Positions 10,621 to 21,537 of a stretch of DNA of 64,000 nucleotides are shown piece by piece. The notes beneath the pieces were generated by a model. The model worked only from the letters and a program-made list of their open reading frames with translations, was not told the origin of the DNA and did not search any database. Source of the DNA: Leptobrachium leishanense (taxonomy: Eukaryota > Chordata > Amphibia > Anura > Megophryidae); contig CM019064.1 of assembly GCA_009667805.1 (NCBI GenBank), positions 273,835,662 through 273,899,661 on the forward strand, written 5' to 3'. The position numbers and the translations under genes were made by a program. Positions within the stretch are counted from its first letter, which is position 1; each line of letters opens with the position of its first letter.

Positions 10621-12700
10621 TTTATTTATTTTATTTATAAAGGATTTTACCAGGAAGGATACATTGAGATTTCTCTCGTTTTCAAGTATGTCCTGGGTTC
10701 AAGAACATTGAGTGGTTACAGAAATACAAAATAGTAAAATGCAAGATATTAACACAAAACCAAATATACAGATTAACAGAAAAATAAATATGTAGGAAAT
10801 AAAGGCATTATGTTACATGTTTACAGGTGCATTTCGTATTGAGGTATGTTAATAGGGAAGTCTTAAGGGACTTTAGACTGGGGGAAGATTTGATGGCGTC
10901 TGGGAGGTTATTCCATATTTGCGGTGCTCTGTAGGAGAATGAGGATCGAGTCACTTTCTTTTTGTATTGCAAGCAAGGTGCTGGTCCTGGATCTGAGGTT
11001 ATAGGATGAGGGAACTCCCGGGGGAAGCAGCATATTCAGGTAGGGTGGTAGCTTCCCAGAAAAGCTCTTAAATACCAGGTTGGAAAGGTGAAGGGTGAGT
11101 CTAGATTCCAGCGATGGCCAGTTTAGTTCTTTTAACATGTCACAATGGTGGGTCATGTAGTTACATTGTAGCACAAAGCGACAGAATGAGTTATACAATG
11201 TAGTAAGTTTCTGGAGGTGTGTTTGAGGGGCAGCTGCATACACTACTTCTCCGTATTCAATGGCTGGCATAAGCATTTGTTGTACAATCTGCTTTCTTAC
11301 CGCAGGGCTCAGGCAGGATTTGTTTCTGTACAGGGTGCCTAGTTTGGGATAGAGTTTAGATGAGAGTTTTTCGATGTGGGGCCCAAAAGATAGATTTGGG
11401 TCTAACCACATACCTAGATATTTGAGAGAAGTGACTGTAGTCAGTGTGTCACTTGATCTTGTCCCCACACATAGATGGGGTGTTTGCAATTTGTGTAGTT
11501 TAGGTGCGGTTCCAAAGAGCATTGTAACAGTTTTGTCAGTATTTAGAAAAAGTTTGTTATCTGCGATCCACTTTTCTACCCCTGTGAATTGTTCTTGCAG
11601 CACTGCCTCCAGCTGTGGGAGATTTGGTTTGCTGGTATAGATTACAGTGTCATCTGCGTACATGTGTACAGTTGAGGCTTTGCAGACATTGGGCAGATCG
11701 TTTATGAATATTGTGAATAGCAGGGGGCCTAGTATCGAGCCTTGGGGTACACCGCACGTGACTGGGAGGGGAAGGGAAGTGCTGTCAAATATGGACACAA
11801 ATTGTGACCCTCAGACACATATGATTGGAACCAGGTTAACGTGTTATCACCAATACCAGAGTTTTTAAGTTTTTGTAATAGGATGCCATGGTCTACTGTG
11901 TCAAAAGCCTTGGCAAAATCAAGGAAGATGCTCCAGTTAGGTTTCCTTGTTCCATGCCCGCTTGGATATCATTACAAACTTTTAAAAGGGCAGTTGTAGT
12001 TGAATGAATTGGACGAAAGCCTGATTGATCTGGGGTTAAATAGTTCTGATACTAATAATCACGTAATTGAGTGTAGACACATTTTTCCAGAATTTTTGAC
12101 ATTACAGGGAGCAGTGATATCGGGCGGTAGTTGGATGCCAAAGTATTGTCTCCACTTTTATGGATAGGTACCACCCTTGCAGTCTTCCAGAGTTTGGGTA
12201 TGTATCCAGTCGCCAGTGATTCATTGATTAGGGTTGCGACAGGTTTTACAATTGCTGGCACACTGATTTTCAGCAGCATTGCTGGGATTTGATCAGGTCC
12301 AGACTGGTATTTCATTTTTTGGTTACGGAGAAGTTTAGTGATGGCACTGACAGGCACTGGTCTAAAACTGAATTTCTCTGCATTACAGGGTCTTTGCACT
12401 GTTGGTGGGGCCTGACCTGTGTGCGGCCTTTCTGATTGCGTGTCATTTCCTAGCTTAGCAATCAGGGTGGTGGCGCATCCAACAAAATAATTATTTAAAG
12501 CATTTGCTACGTCTAGGGGGTGTTGTACGGTTTGGTTGTTTACTTTGACAGCAGCCGGTTGGGAGTGGATGGGGCGGGGGTGCTTGTATGTTACCTATAA
12601 TTTTCCAAAAATTTCTGGGGCATGATATGTTATTGTTTAAATTTTCATTGTAGTATTGGGCTTTAACTATAGGAGATGCAATCATTTTTTAACCTCTCGA
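10621..12700 (-). mobile_element. 5'-truncated LINE of the L2/CR1 group
   Basis: A non-LTR retrotransposon on the minus strand. Its 3' end is the A/T-rich tail at 10621-10640 followed by a unit shared with the SINEs (10644-10695). The coding part spans about 10908-12690 and covers the linker before the reverse transcriptase, the whole reverse transcriptase and the C-terminal region. The apurinic endonuclease is missing, so the copy is truncated at its 5' end, as usual for target-primed reverse transcription. It appears to sit in a GGGCC-ended element. Confidence 0.8.
10908..12685 (-). pseudogene. Reverse transcriptase of the L2-group LINE, broken
   Basis: Three frames carry one protein in pieces. 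12491-12685 encodes the pre-RT linker (PRNFWKIIGNI). 12052-12399 encodes the N-terminal RT region with SGPDQIPAMLL, WKTARVVPIHKSGD and NYRPISLLP. Between 12050 and 11800 the frame is broken but SGFRP and FLDFAKAFDTVDHG (about 11888-11930, RT motif A with a catalytic Asp) can be read. 10908-11798 encodes 296 residues with GVPQGSILGP (16-25) and the catalytic YADD (47-50), then YLGMWLD and the thumb and C-terminal part. Family proteins also have an endonuclease, absent here. Frameshifts and stops make it non-functional. Confidence 0.85.
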
Positions 12701-12739
12701 GGAGGAATTCAGATATGGAATATGGCCCATACTGTGGAA

Positions 12740-13570
12740 CCCCTATGCAAACCTAAATAAATTCACCAATTTATCATAATTTATCCTGCTATTAGAAATA
12801 TGTTTTTCCATCCATTAGGCATGGAGATGGGCGAGGCAGTAAAGGGGATGACTAAGGAGACAGAGGGAAGAAATTGAGGGCCAGGATTAGAATACACACA
12901 GAATAAATCAGACAAACAAGACATAAGAGGACTCAGATATCAGACAGATAATAGAGGAAAATGGGTGGATAATATACATGAGGACAGGAATAGGCTGAAT
13001 TAGAATTACTGATGCAGGTGGAAAGTCTGTTAGACAAGGCCTTGATGCAGTGATAATCTGTGAAACAGCATGGATCTTGAGAACTGTAGAAGGTGGGTCT
13101 TGCAAATAGGAATGGCCACAGGGGGTCTTGAGGACAGGAATGGTAACAGGAGGTCTTGAGAACAGGAACAGCAACAGGGGGCCTTGAAAACAGGAATGGC
13201 AACTGGGTATCTTGAGAACAGAACAAGATAAGGGTCTCGTGGCACGGTACCAGAAGGGAGAATCTCTAAACACAGTCCAAGAGAATAGCTAGGGGCCCGG
13301 TGCAAAATAATCATACAGAGCAGGAGGGCTTCTTAACAGGCTTGTAGTCTCACATAGAATGAGGCAACAGAACAGATTGCAGAAGCCTCCTGGGCTAGGC
13401 GTGCCTCAGCGAAATAGGAGATGCAGGGATCAAATGGTTGCACCTGCTCATACTGCCAGAGAACACTGCAATGTGAAGTCCAGCAGGGCTGAATATGAAG
13501 GGTGCTGCCTACGAGGTTGAAGGCAGAGCAGAACCAGATCTGACTTTCTTACGTCGCCGACGGTGAGGAC
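12740..13570 (+). repeat. Purine-rich repeat, LTR-like, with minisatellite
   Basis: The plus strand is rich in GACAGG and AACAGG words and ends GGTGAGGACTGTGACA near 13574. This resembles the LTR-like repeats at 45665-47905 and 55227-56074, which also end GTGACA. The left limit is not clear and no target duplication was identified. Reading frames on the minus strand through it (for example 12908-13273) reflect the internal 28-bp tandem repeat and are not genes. Confidence 0.4.
13075..13222 (+). repeat. 28-bp minisatellite
   Basis: The word TCTTGAGAACAGGAATGG and its variants start at 13098, 13126, 13154, 13182 (CCTTG variant) and 13210, a regular 28-bp period, with a shorter unit at 13075. 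About five units are present and differ by substitutions. There are no unique spacers of the CRISPR kind. Confidence 0.8.
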
Positions 13571-13574
13571 TGTG

Positions 13575-14464
13575 ACACATGCATGATCATTAACATCCCG
13601 AATGTGGCTCTTAATGAGCTTCCATGCAATACTGAGACTGCTGCAGTGGTCATAAAAAGAATAAAATGCTTACTGTATGCACTGCTCTGCCAGCAAGTGA
13701 TCTGTAAAGTAATTCAATTAAATAAATAATAAGCAGGGAACCTCTAGACCAAAGAAATGTGAAGTAGCTAGACCATATACTCATTTCTCTTCCATTTAAC
13801 CAAGTTTCAACCCTCGGTAAGTAAAAAAAGAGTCTATTAGATTAGACCATCTAATGAACCTTGCCATTGTGTTGAATCATGTTATTTCCTAAATCTGCGG
13901 AAGCAATGGATAAACATGGGACACACCCCCTTAAGTTGCAAATGTGCTGCCTACTCAGTCGATCTAGTATAGACAACATCAAGTCAAGGAGTATGGAAAG
14001 AATGCTCCATCTGGCTAGGTCGAGGAACTAAAGTAATTGATGTGCTGGAGAACCATATAGTGGATTTCCAGGGGTACATTGGAAATATACAGGTCCTGAC
14101 AAAAGTCCACTGTCAGTGGACAGAGCTGTCAATGTGTGCTTTGCTATAATATATCAAGCATTTGATCAAGACTGTGGAGTGTTGCTTTTTTATTGCATAC
14201 TGGATTCTCACTAGCAATCATTATACCATTGAGCAGCAGAAATACAGGAATCTCGTGTGCGGGTGTGTGTGTGTGGGTGTGTGTAGATCTTGTTTAACTA
14301 AATTAATAATTTAAGGGTTTAAGAAGTGACACAAGCCAGGGAACCAGGTCAGTACTATGCAAATCTTGAAGACGCGCTTGAGGCCTTGTAGGTACCGAAA
14401 TATTTTTTTTTATAAAAATAAGTATTATACAAAGCCTGGCTTTTTGACTAGAAAGTTGTCCTTA
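13575..14464. other. Sequence without recognised genes; short GT tract
   Basis: No coding region is recognised. A short GT-rich simple repeat lies at about 14256-14284. The rest shows no repeat boundary that I can support. Confidence 0.5.
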
Positions 14465-14859
14465 TTAACCCCTTCACTACTGAGATTGAGATGTCTCAGG
14501 CTTCAAAAGGTAATATCCGGTGCCCAATGTTGTTTGCTTTTGGGCTGCAGAAGGTGCCCCTAAAGTTTTAGTCCTGTGAGCATAATGCCCAAAGATCTGA
14601 CACTGTAAAGCAGCTAAGTGAATGTTTTGACATCGAACATTCAGCAGCCGATGCAGGGAACCATGAGCTACAGCTGTAATGGCTGTAACTCAATTTGGCA
14701 GTAGATTGGTCACCATCTACTGGCCAAATAGGTTTTTACAGTAAGAAATACAATGGGAATATGCCCAAATTTTTCTTAATGTACAATTAATTTAAAAAAA
14801 AAAACACTGGTTCCTGACAATGTTTTTTTGGAAACTCACATGGTAGTGAAGGGTTTTAA
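14465..14859 (+). mobile_element. piggyBac-like non-autonomous element, about 390 bp
   Basis: TTAA (14465-14468) is followed by CCCCTTCACTACTGAG. The other end reads TGGTAGTGAAGGG followed closely by TTTTAA, its inverted complement. TTAA target duplication with ends starting CCC is the hallmark of the piggyBac superfamily. There is no transposase. Interior words recur in decayed form at 6240-6435. The right end has two extra T bases before TTAA. Confidence 0.65.
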
Positions 14860-14893
14860 ATATATATATATATACATACATACATACATACAT
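14856..14893. repeat. TA/CATA microsatellite
   Basis: A run of TA repeats passes into about five CATA/TACA units. It lies directly at the right end of the TTAA element, whose TTAA overlaps its first bases. Confidence 0.85.
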
Positions 14894-15956
14894 TATGAAA
14901 AAAGGAGATTAGATTCAAGGAAGATTTAGATTTCTAGTCTTTTCACTCACATGACCCATGATTTTTGGCAAACACAACATTTGTGCCCTCATAAGACATA
15001 TTTAATAAAACATGACCGATGTCAACCAAATCATAGGATTAAAATCTAAAAAAAAAGAAAGAGTATGATTTTGACACGTTAAATTTCCTTACTCTAAACA
15101 TCACCATCAGAAAAGAGCCGTCTTAAACTAGTGTGGTGATCAGGTCCAAAACTATATTGCACATATCTGATTTATCCAACAAGACAGCTGTGAACATTAA
15201 TTGATTTACACAGTCATTTCTTAAATTAATAAATATGATTAAATATGAATCAGTTTATAAGATTATTGATGTGTACTTACTCAAGTTTGTTAAAAGGATA
15301 ACATGTTGACAATACTGTATTAAAATAGTATTTCAATAAACATTACATTGCAGACGCAAAAAAATATAAATCTACATTTACTATTTGTGTTATAATTATA
15401 ATCCTGAAAAAAAATCTGAATCACATAGGCTTCAGCAACCTGTGATGTATAATTATTGGAGAATTTTGAGGAGTTGACTTTTATGTCACTATTGACATAA
15501 ATGAACCCAGATATCCCATCAACACTAGTTGGCTTTACTGACCGCTGTCACTTCTCAACCCCTTTAACTATTAATTTAATTAAACATAATTTACTCTTTG
15601 GAGAGAATAATCTTATTCCGGTTAGAATGAGATAATTACTATATTAATAATATTTTACGAAAAACATTTAAATTTAATTCCCTTGAAAATATTCAGATAC
15701 TACAGGGTAAGGACAAATCCTTGGAGGCTTCCTCTTCCCCTGTTAAACATATATATGTATATATATTTACATAAATCTTCAAACTGATTACAAATAAAGT
15801 ATTAAGCAAAGCATCAATAACAGATTGAGAATGAGCTATTCCAACGAGCCCATTCTCCATCTGCGTCTGACATTATTCTGAAAAAATTAATGTCTTTCAG
15901 ACCATGGTGTCATGTGATTGCGCTTCAGCAAAATCACATAACACATTGATTTAACC
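14894..15956. other. AT-rich sequence without recognised genes
   Basis: No domain-bearing frame, RNA gene or defined repeat was seen. Confidence 0.55.
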
Positions 15957-16297
15957 CCCATTAGATTTCCTACTGGTGGGATAGATGGTGGGAACAGAGT
16001 GATCTGTCGCTTCTTCACTCTGTGGGTAGAGGAACACAGGGAACATATAGTTCCCAGTGCACCTCTGCATATCACTCTGCCGGCGCCTAGCCAGATCTCA
16101 TTCAGATTGCGTCCTATCTCCATGGAGTCCTATGGACTCCTGGAGCTGATAACACCAGTTGGCCATACCTGGGCTGCTGTTATCATTTAACACCTCTGCA
16201 TTATTACATCTGGAGCTGCTGAGAAAGCAATAAAATGCCAGATGCTCAGGATTTCCATTAGCATCTGCCATTTAGCACCAAATTGGAATATGGCCCT
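15957..16297 (+). mobile_element. GGGCC-ended element, decayed fragment
   Basis: It keeps CTCCATGGAGTCCTATGGAC, the block GAGCTGATAAC and the right terminus with CATTTAGCACCAAATTGG and GAATATGGCCCTC (to 16297), as in the copies at 24622 and 41516. The left half is missing or unrecognisable. No coding capacity. Confidence 0.45.
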
Positions 16298-16339
16298 CAG
16301 ATAAAAGACAAGTCATCCCAGTTTAGTAATTGTGCAAAT

Positions 16340-17412
16340 AATTATAATTATATTTCCTTTTTTTCAGCAGACTTGGCAGATTCATAATATATCATTATTA
16401 TATGTATATGGCATGTCCTGTCAGAATGCTATAACAATTTTTTTTTAAAAAAATTTGAATAATTTCAATAAAATTTCAATCATCTACAACGTGTAAAATA
16501 ATATTTTCACATTTTATCATCCAAGCCTTTGCGGTTTTATATTCTAAGGGGCACCCTTGTTCAAAAATTTAGAAATGGGAACCGGTACTGTATTTTCTGG
16601 AGAACATACGCGATTTTAGCTAAAAGTGAAAAAAAAATATTTTTCATTAGTGCAGCATCACTGTTCACATTATAATTTATAAGTGAACAATAGTGCTGCA
16701 TTAATAAATAAAAAAAATTAAAAATTATATTTTTATTTTTATTTATTTATTCATTTTTCAATCTTATATTTTACACTGGACCTAGCCATGTTTGGTATCT
16801 TTGGAAAAGCCATGCTCTGGTCTTTCCAATGATATCAAAAATGACCTTCTAGCTGTGACCGATCGGGAGATACGGGGGTCCTTTGGACTCTCCTATCTCT
16901 ACCATAGGAGGCAGCTAGGGGTTAATTCCCAAACTGAAGTCATCGTGTCCATGAAGTCAGTGGGCAGGGGGAGACCCTGGAGGCTTGGCTGACATTCAAG
17001 ATGTCAGCCACCCTTGCGTGAGGACTGCGATCCGGCACCGAATCGCGATACACCACCTAAAATGTTAAAGAGAGGCATTGCTGGAAAGGGCAGACTGTGT
17101 CTTTTTACAGCGTTGCCTTTCTTTCTTCTCTGGCCATTAGCGATGGGGAGAGAGTGGTCCAAAAGGCACTCTCCCTGCTCTGGTGGGCGGGTTGCCTGAA
17201 ACAGACGTCATCGTGCCCGGCTCGATGACGTCAATACGCTGGCCAGGGTCCCGGAGGAGGGGCTAACCAGCCTGCACTGGTAGACCACAGCGATTGGCAG
17301 AAATAAGGGCCAATCACAGCTGCGAAGTGAGGACACGCTCAGCGTGTTGTCCGCATGCGGAGTGTCATTGAGACGATGCGCCAAGTGCGCTCTTCGCAGC
17401 CAAGTGGTTATG
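16340..17412 (+). mobile_element. piggyBac-like element of the TTAA family, truncated left
   Basis: Interior blocks align in order with the elements at 18379 and 48641: GGCAGATTCATAATATATC, CATTATTATATG, a T-rich stretch, TCATCTACAACGTG, GCAGCATCACTGTTCACATT, TGTTTGGTATC with a downstream inverted partner, then a GC-rich part with CAGCTAGGGGTTAA. It ends near GCAGCCAAGTGGTTA, a worn form of the family terminus. No transposase frame exists. The left end is missing. Confidence 0.55.
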
Positions 17413-18374
17413 ACAGTTTTTTATGGATTTATATGGACATCAACAGTACTACTCAGTAATGTTGGTTGTAGTATTTTTTTTAACATGAAGGTTCTATCAG
17501 ACATTCTAGGATTTAGCTACCTAAATGGTAGATTGATATAATGAATGAGATATATTTTATAGATGTATTGATTAAAGATAGATATGGTTTCATGGAATAC
17601 AGATAGACAGACAGACATTCTTTGTACATGCAGCTTGCTGCTACCAACCAAACAAGCAACAAGAAACAGATATTCAATGACATTGCTGTTTGAACATAGA
17701 AATAAATAATCCCATTTTAATAAATCAATAATTTCTAGGAAAGTGATAACCACACACAAAATTACAATATATTGCACTGTACAACTAGTTCAATCTCTTT
17801 GTTGTGATGCAATGGAACCTTTCAATCTCAGCTGTAAGGACACAGCTTGATTTGTATAATGATATTGCAACCATTTTTCTTATGACAACTTGGCTATTCC
17901 ATGTAAAAATGTTCATAACTCTCTAAAATCTATACAATTCCTGTGGGTGTTTCACTTTATTATTTTGTTTTCCTTTATTGCATTACTGGTTCTACATAAA
18001 TCATCTTTACAGTACTTGTGCTTTATGTGGTAGATAAGACCAACCTTGCTCTGAAAGTGCTGTTATGTTCTCAGGCTAGCAATAAACTATCAGTTATCAT
18101 AATTTGTCTTGCAGGCAGTTCAATCCTTTCAGTAGCATAAAAAAGCAGAGATTGGTGTCAGTTTTGCTGACAAAGTAACCACTTGTACACTTCTGTGCGA
18201 GTATGAGCTAGCTCATTTTGATTTTGACCACCCCAAACCTTTTTCCTAGCAGCAATATTTCCTTTACAAAAAAACATATATTCAATAGTAGCAATAATAG
18301 TATCGCTGTTCATTGCAAAAGATATATTTCTGTGGATTTCAATGACATCCACTCGTAGTATACGCTTTTCATGC
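17413..18374. other. AT-rich sequence without recognised genes
   Basis: No coding region, RNA gene or repeat boundary recognised. Confidence 0.55.
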
Positions 18375-18378
18375 TTAA

Positions 18379-19416
18379 CCCCTTCACTGCTGAGCCATTT
18401 CACCTCTGTGTGCTGAGCTAATTTTTACCGCTTTTGCTCATCATGTTTAAACGCCATTTTAAGTCACGTTTTATTATACGACCCAGACATATTATATATT
18501 CCTTTTTTTCGGCAGACTCGACAGATTCATAATTTATCATTATTATATATATACACATCATGCCCTGCCTGAATATTATAGCAAAAATGCAATAAACTTT
18601 GAATTTTTAATCATCTACAGCATGTAAAGTGATTTTTTTTTCACATTTTATCATCTGACCCTTTATGGTTATATATTCCAAGGGGTATATTTTTTTTTAA
18701 AAAAATACAAAATTAGAAATGGGAACTCGTTACTTTTTTTATAGGAAATTACATGATTTTTAGCTAAAGTGCAAAAAATAAAATTCGTTAGTGCAGCAGT
18801 ATTGTTCACATTATTATTGAAATGGGAACAATGTTGCTGCATTAATAAAAAACACACACTTTTTTATTTTATTTCATTTTAATTGTTTTTTCTTTATTAC
18901 TTTGAAAATGGTCATGTTTGGTATCATTGGAAAGGTCATGCTCTGGCCTTTTTAATCATCACCGCACCATCTAAGATGGCAGACCTCACTGGAACTAGGC
19001 CGCGTTCCGGCGCTGAATGGGTCGAATCGTGGACCCGCACTTCAAGGGTTAAAGTCGGGCTTCGGTTGAAAGGGGAGATTCTCCCTTTTTTCAGCGGTGC
19101 CTGACTTTACCCGTCAGCTCCTCCTGATCGGGAGAGAGATCTGAAAGGAACCCCCCTTCTTTCAGGTGATCTCCCGGCTTTGCCAGGGGGCCATCTGAAA
19201 ATGATGTCATTGTGTCTGACGTGATGACGTCATCATGCCAGGAGGGGTCCCAGAAGCAGCGACTGAATTCCAGGAAGCTAGAATGGCGTGGGACTCCGGT
19301 AGAGAGAGGCTATTATGGAGGGAGCTCCTGCCAAGCAGAAGATGTGTGGTGAACGTCCTCCACATACAGTGGGAGACTACTAGGATATTCCCCACACATC
19401 CTCAGCAGTGAAAGAG
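18379..19416 (+). mobile_element. piggyBac-like non-autonomous element, 1.04 kb
   Basis: It is flanked by TTAA at 18375-18378 and 19417-19420. The left terminus CCCCTTCACTGCTGAG is matched by CTCAGCAGTGAAAGAG on the right, which is its inverted complement with one difference. TTAA duplication plus CCC ends place it with piggyBac. The interior has no transposase. It shares blocks with 16340-17412 and 48641-49690: the AATTTTTACCG block, ACCCAGACATATTATATATT, GGCAGACTCGACAGATTC, GCATGTAAAGTG, and TGTTTGGTATCATTGG. The right third is GC-rich with palindromic GATGACGTCATC-like words. Confidence 0.8.
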
Positions 19417-19420
19417 TTAA

Positions 19421-20949
19421 ACCGTTTACTAACAAAAACATTTAAACTTTATTTTGCTTTGCAATACAACTAAAAAAAAAACCTAGCATATAAATTCCTA
19501 TTTGTACACCTTTGTAATGTAATATTACTGTGGAGAAACAAAATTCAAAGTGAGATTTCACCCCTTTCAACCTCTCTGTAAAAAAGCTGCAAAAAACTCT
19601 ACAAACTTTACTGCTAAATTACAATAACCAGGATAGAGGGCAGAATACAGGGTGAGCTCTAGGATTACTCATTTATATACAGGGATACGATTCAAGGGAT
19701 TAGAATGCCTGTAAAGTACATGTAAAAAGTGTAGAAATCTCCTTGGGTAAACACAATTGAATGCTTACTTTGAAATATAGATACTTTTGTGTGACTATTA
19801 GGGGTTGCATGACTACTATGCTTCTAAGCTACTAAGCACATTTTGAAAAATACCCTTTTTGTATAACCTGTAATGGAGAAACTAAAAATGCATATTAAGA
19901 ATTCCCAAGACTAAGACAAATTATTGTATCTACTTTGAGTCACATATTTATCTTAATATTAATTTGCCCCTAAAATGCACTATATACGGTATGTTTATGT
20001 AGTGGAGTTGTATACATTTCGTATGAGAGTGACTTAATCCTTTCAATACCAAATTGTGTTTTGTGATACAATAAATACCAAAAATCAGTATATAATACCC
20101 CGTTTGCATGACTTTTTTAAGCAAGATTAGTATGTCCCCTGTTGAGAAATACAATTCGAAGTGAGATCGCACTGTAATATTGTAAAGAAAATACAAAAAG
20201 CAGCCCCTGCCGTCATTGTAACAAAATTCTCAACAAATATTCTGAAGCATTTCAACAACAAGAGAGAGGGCAGAATAGAGGAAGAGGTCTAGGATCTCTC
20301 ACTACTATACAGGGATAAGATATAGAGGGTTATGATTGCTGAAAAACACTATACAGTACAGATACACAATATTATCATAACTTCCATATACAATCAAGTA
20401 CACTTGGTATGTGGGCACAAGCAGGTGCATTTTAAGATTGACCTTAGTCCATCATGGTTGTGAAGAAGTTATGGGGTTAAAGTACACAAAGGCAAAGTAT
20501 TCAGAATTGGGCTTGCCTCCAGCAGTGAAAGAATAAAAATGTCTATGATTCTTGATATTAGGTCAAGACCAATAAGACAAATGTAAGCTACAAATAGTTA
20601 CCAAGGATTCAAAAGAAAAACTACCTTGTCTTAATTGCAGAGGGTAACCCTAAATAACATCGATTTCCAATTGACAATCGTGGTTACAATTATCACTGAT
20701 TCATTTAATTCTAAAATTTACCTTTCATTATTCAGCATATAAAACCAGTTTTAAAAGACCACCTCCAGGTGGTTAACAAACACACAAAAACACAAAAATT
20801 AGCAGATAGAGTATTGATTTTCAATCTTGCCTTATTTGTTCAATTGTTATCACAATAAATCTCTAATTTTTCTGTTCTCTATTTCTTAAGTAAGAAACCA
20901 ACCTTCGTGGGTTGGTGGGTATAGGACAGTGAGGAGAAAATCAAGATAG
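19421..20949. other. AT-rich sequence without recognised genes
   Basis: No gene is recognised. GGTTAAAG at 20475 and CAGCAGTGAAAGAATAA near 20520 look like a worn TTAA-element terminus. A short perfect palindrome ACCACCTCCAGGTGGT is at about 20760. Confidence 0.5.
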
Positions 20950-21175
20950 GATTCAAGAAAATGAAATCTCAACGAGAGGAGCGCTCCCCATCATATTCAA
21001 CAAGAAAATTTGCAAGATGGTTTCAATAAAGATATCTCTAAATCTGCATAACACTCAGCACACTCTACGCGTTTCACTACCTCATAGTAGCGTCATCAGG
21101 AGTTGTGGACGGTTCAATGTGTACAGAAGAAATTAACTTCCTTAAAAAACTCTTAGGTTTATATACCTTTTCTAA
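20950..21175 (-). mobile_element. Element with TATA box and hammerhead-like motif 3
   Basis: On the minus strand a good TATA-like box, GGTATATAAACC, lies at about 21157-21168. The hammerhead-like motif follows about 50 bases downstream (21059-21107), and then unrecognised sequence. A promoter just ahead of a self-cleaving motif is the layout of the terminal repeats of Penelope-like elements. Boundaries are not defined and no protein is encoded, so the class is inference. Confidence 0.4.
21059..21107 (-). ncRNA. Hammerhead-ribozyme-like motif 3
   Basis: On the minus strand CTGATGA (21099-21093) is followed by one extra C, then stem II GCTAC/GTAGT (21091-21087 with 21080-21076, loop of six), GAAA (21075-21072 includes the shared A) and ACGCGT, giving the NUH triplet GUA. 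Stem I pairs ACTC (21103-21100) with GAGT (21065-21062) and, past a single bulged base, CAC with GTG. Stem II differs in sequence from motifs 1, 2 and 4 but pairs. The extra base before stem II is noncanonical. Confidence 0.5.
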
Positions 21176-21537
21176 TTCAATAAATGCAGCACAGTAGTGT
21201 TAGTAATTGTCAATAAATTCACCTACTAATCCGTCATTGGTGTGTTAGTGATTGACAGAAAAGATCATGCCAATACCGTGGTAGGGCTTCAGATGTTAAT
21301 TAAACATGCCCTATATTTTATGTGTGGAGGGAGGACCTCTAACAATTAATTGGGCAATATTCCTTAAATACGTTCCACTCCAAAGAATAAAAATGCCCTG
21401 GAACTCCAATGGTTAATAAGCACATCATTTTATAGATAGACAGACATAAAGCTGGGTAGATAGAGTTTCTAATTATAATATTTTGTGTATTCTCTAAAGC
21501 TTTATACTCAGGTTTATCCCTTTGCCATAGAATCTTA

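Noticed and set aside
13075..13222. Regular repeats that might be a CRISPR array
   Set aside because: Units are contiguous 28-bp variants with no unique spacers, in a vertebrate-type sequence.
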